From contig NC_087383.1 of the NCBI RefSeq assembly GCF_963675165.1, positions 2,448,979-2,512,978 on the forward strand: a stretch of DNA of 64,000 bases. Reading direction: 5' to 3'. The notes below the pieces were generated by a model. It saw only the letters and a list, made by a program, of their open reading frames with translations. It did no database searches and had not been told where the DNA came from. Source of the DNA: Halichondria panicea. Its lineage: Eukaryota; Porifera; Demospongiae; Suberitida; Halichondriidae. The translations under genes and the position numbers were made by a program. Of this stretch, positions 61,484 to 64,000 are shown piece by piece. Positions within the stretch are counted from its first letter, which is position 1. The number at the start of each line of letters is the position of its first letter.

Positions 61484-62328
61484 GTGCATGTACATAGTGG
61501 GGACCATAGGCAGTGCATGTAAATAGTGGGGCCATAGGCAGTGCATGTACACAGTGGGACCATAGGCAGTGCACGTACACAGTGGGACCATAGGCAGTGC
61601 ACGTACACAGTGGGACCATAGGCAGTGCACGTACACAGTGGGACCATAGGCAGTGCACGTACACAGTGGGACCATAGGCAGTGCATGTACACAGTGGGAA
61701 CATAGGCAGTGCATGTACACAGTGGGGCCATAGGCAGTGCATGTACACAGTGGGGCCATAAGCAGTGCATGTACACAGTGGGGCCATAGGCAGTGCATGT
61801 ACATAGTGGGGCCATAGGCAGTGCATGTACATAGTGGGGCCATAGGCAGTGCACGTACATAGTGGGACCATAAGCAGTGCATGTACATAGTGGGACCATA
61901 GGCAGTGCATGTACATAGTGGGACCATAAGCAGTGCATGTACATAGTGGGACCATAGGCAGTGCATGTACATAGTGGGACCATAAGCAGTGCATGTACAT
62001 AGTGGGACCATAGGCAGTGCATGTACATAGTGGGGCCATAGGCAGTGCATGTACACAGTGGGACCATAAGCAGTGCATGTACACAGTGGGGCCATAGGCA
62101 GTGCATGTACATAGTGGGACCATAGGCAGTGCATGTACATAGTGGGACCATAGGCAGTGCACGTACACAGTGGGACCATAGGCAGTGCATGTACACAGTG
62201 GGGCCATAAGCAGTGCATGTACACAGTGGGGCCATAGGCAGTGCATGTACATAGTGGGGCCATAGGCAGTGCATGTACATAGTGGGACCATAGGCAGTGC
62301 ATGTACATAGTGGACCATAACCCTTTAC
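61484..62328. repeat. 28-bp minisatellite array 2 (about 30 units)
   Basis: Same unit as array 1, with more ACACAGTGG and GGGGCC variants. The left flank matches array 1. Open in three minus frames, but without codon structure. Confidence 0.93.
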
Positions 62329-62330
62329 AG

Positions 62331-62954
62331 GTCAAATTGTTGTAAATATTACAACAACAAAGGAGCATGCTATTAACTTGTCAATATTGATCAATGTTGA
62401 TATTGGATTGTGTGGTAGATTGTGAGAGCTTTGAAGTACTAGTTTTGCTGAGCTGCTTGACACTTGAAACTGGATTGGCTCTGGAAGCACTATTGACTTT
62501 GTACTCTTTTTTTTTTTTGCAGGTGATCTTAACTGCTTATTCTCCTGTTCAGCCATTGTCTGTTGGCTACTGCTTCCATCTACACCACCTTTAAAGATGC
62601 TAAGTTTAATATTACTTTCTCCAGACACAACTCATCTCTTGTGTGTCCTACTGTGTCCCTTTACCGGTCAAATTGAAGGTTTAGACCAGCTACAGCTTTT
62701 AAAGGCCACACATACTTCCATCGAGGCAAGCAGCAAGGCATAATCGACTGGTTAGTGTGTGTGTGTGTGACGTGAGTGTACACAACCATTGTCCCACGCC
62801 CATCTTCTAAGCTAGTCTGGCCACGCCCTCCCCAAAGAAGTCTTCATTGGGGGGCGGCGATCAAATCAAGCTAAGTTGGTGGGTTGGGCTGACCACAAAT
62901 TCAAATTCAAACTAAAGTGATGACCCTTTTCCCGATTAAACGATTGACCGATAA
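62331..62954. other. spacer between 28-bp arrays with TTAA-element-like end
   Basis: It begins CCCTTTACAGGTCAAATTG after ATAA, followed by a tight hairpin TTGTTGTAA-ATA-TTACAACAA. The same start recurs in the same direction at 62,658 (CCCTTTACCGGTCAAATTG). This resembles a piggyBac-type left end, but no matching right end was found. A 98-codon minus frame (62,332-62,628, KKKKSTKS region) is of uncertain value. Confidence 0.45.
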
Positions 62955-62955
62955 A

Positions 62956-63834
62956 TGCATGTACATAGTGGGACCATAGGCAGTGCATGTACGTAGTGGG
63001 AGCATAGGCAGTGCATGTACGTAGTGGGAGCATAGGCAGTGCATGTACGTAGTGGGACCATAGGCAGTGCATGTACATAGTGGGACCATAGGCAGTGCAT
63101 GTACATAGTGGGACCATAGGCAGTGCATGTACATAGTGGGACCATAAGCAGTGCATGTAAATAGTGGGACCATAGGCAGTGCATGTACATAGTGGGACCA
63201 TAGTGGGACCATAAGCAGTGCGTGTACATAGTGGGACCATAGGCAGTGCGTGTACATGTGGGACCATAGGCAGTGCGTGTACATAGTTCCATAGGCAGTG
63301 CATGTACATAGTGGGACCATAGGCAGTGCATGTACATAGTGGGACCATAAGCAGTGCATGTACATAGTGGGACCATAGGCAGTGCATGTACATAGTGGGA
63401 CCATAGGCAGTGCGTGTACATAGTGGGGCCATAAGCAGTGCATGTACATAGTGGGAACATAGGCAGTGCATGTACATAGTGGGACCATATAGGCAGTGCG
63501 TGTACACAGTGGGACCATAGGCAGTGCATGTACACAGTGGGACCATAAGCAGTGCATGTACATAGTGGGACCATATAGGCAGTGCGTGTACACAGTGGGA
63601 CCATAGGCAGTGCATGTACACAGTGGGACCATAGGCAGTGCATGTATATAGTGGGACCATAAGCAGTGCACGTACATAGTGGGACCATAAGCAGTGCACG
63701 TACATAGTGGGACCATAAGCAGTGCACGTACATAGTGGGACCATAAGCAGTGCACGTACATAGTGGGACCATAAGCAGTGCACGTACATAGTGGGACCAT
63801 AGGCAGTGCATGTACATAGTGGGGCCATAAGCTC
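62956..63834. repeat. 28-bp minisatellite array 3 (about 31 units)
   Basis: Third array of the same 28-bp unit in the same orientation. It has irregular short units near 63,190-63,300 and a homogeneous run of CACGTACATAGTGG units at 63,665-63,790. Confidence 0.93.
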
Positions 63835-64000
63835 TGTACACACACTAGAGGTCAATTTGAGTACCTTTTCTACTTTGCTTAAAAAAATGTTTTTTCAGGT
63901 CTGCGCCCCGAACCCCCCCAAATGTTCAACAGCGTACGGCCGTCGTCATTTCCCCCCTTAGCTAAAAATCCAGCTTGAAACCCTGACAATAGTGAGTATT
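63835..64000. other. window end, unassigned
   Basis: A poly-C/A stretch, and the string TTGAAACCCTGACAATAG, which resembles the right end of the CAGGGTTTCATC MITE family. No gene seen. Confidence 0.35.

Overview
The window looks like nuclear DNA of a demosponge (Amphimedon- or Halichondria-like). That assignment is an inference. It rests on tripartite Death-NACHT-LRR receptors with very sponge-like motifs (GAPGSGKST, VLDGWDELP), exons of the metazoan plasma-membrane protein EFR3 with consistent GT-AG introns, no bacterial-style gene packing, and many small inverted-repeat transposons. Most of the sequence is duplicated material, transposon insertions and minisatellites. Very little of it is intact coding sequence.

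The layout is three copies of a module, separated by large duplicated spacers. A module has EFR3-like exons on the minus strand, head to head with an NLR gene on the plus strand. Module A is about 1-12.3 kb, module B about 24.1-36.9 kb and module C about 48.0-58.1 kb. In A, the EFR3 exon 1 start (8,483, minus) and the NLR start (8,730, plus) are 246 bp apart. In B and C the first two EFR3 exons are missing and a retroelement gag-like fragment lies in their place. B and C also share a 46-bp deletion in EFR3 exon 4, so they are sisters and A is the outgroup. All three EFR3 copies carry frameshifts or stops. The NLRs of A (897 aa) and C (896 aa) are intact three-exon genes. The NLR of B is an internal-deletion pseudogene, and a further NLR 3' fragment lies at 19.6 kb.

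The spacers (12.8-22.4, 37.1-48.0 and 58.6-60.7 kb, plus the left edge) hold six or more degenerate copies of the 3' exons of an unidentified coiled-coil protein gene on the minus strand. It reads in the same direction as EFR3 and lies directly downstream of it. Two long stretches, about 12.8-16.8 and 37.1-41.0 kb, look nearly identical. Three 28-bp minisatellite arrays (22.6, 61.5 and 63.0 kb) and one 40-bp array (3.7-5.4 kb) generate long but spurious open frames.

Because the modules are paralogous, one copy often shows the empty site for a transposon in another. This gives precise boundaries and target duplications for several non-autonomous elements: a TTAA element (piggyBac-like), TA elements (Tc1/mariner or pogo-like), CAG...CTG elements with 5-bp duplications, and a 2.77-kb element with a 7-bp duplication. 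Functionally, the intact content is two closely related innate-immune NLRs. They differ in short clustered patches of the Death, NACHT and LRR regions and sit among decayed EFR3 copies.
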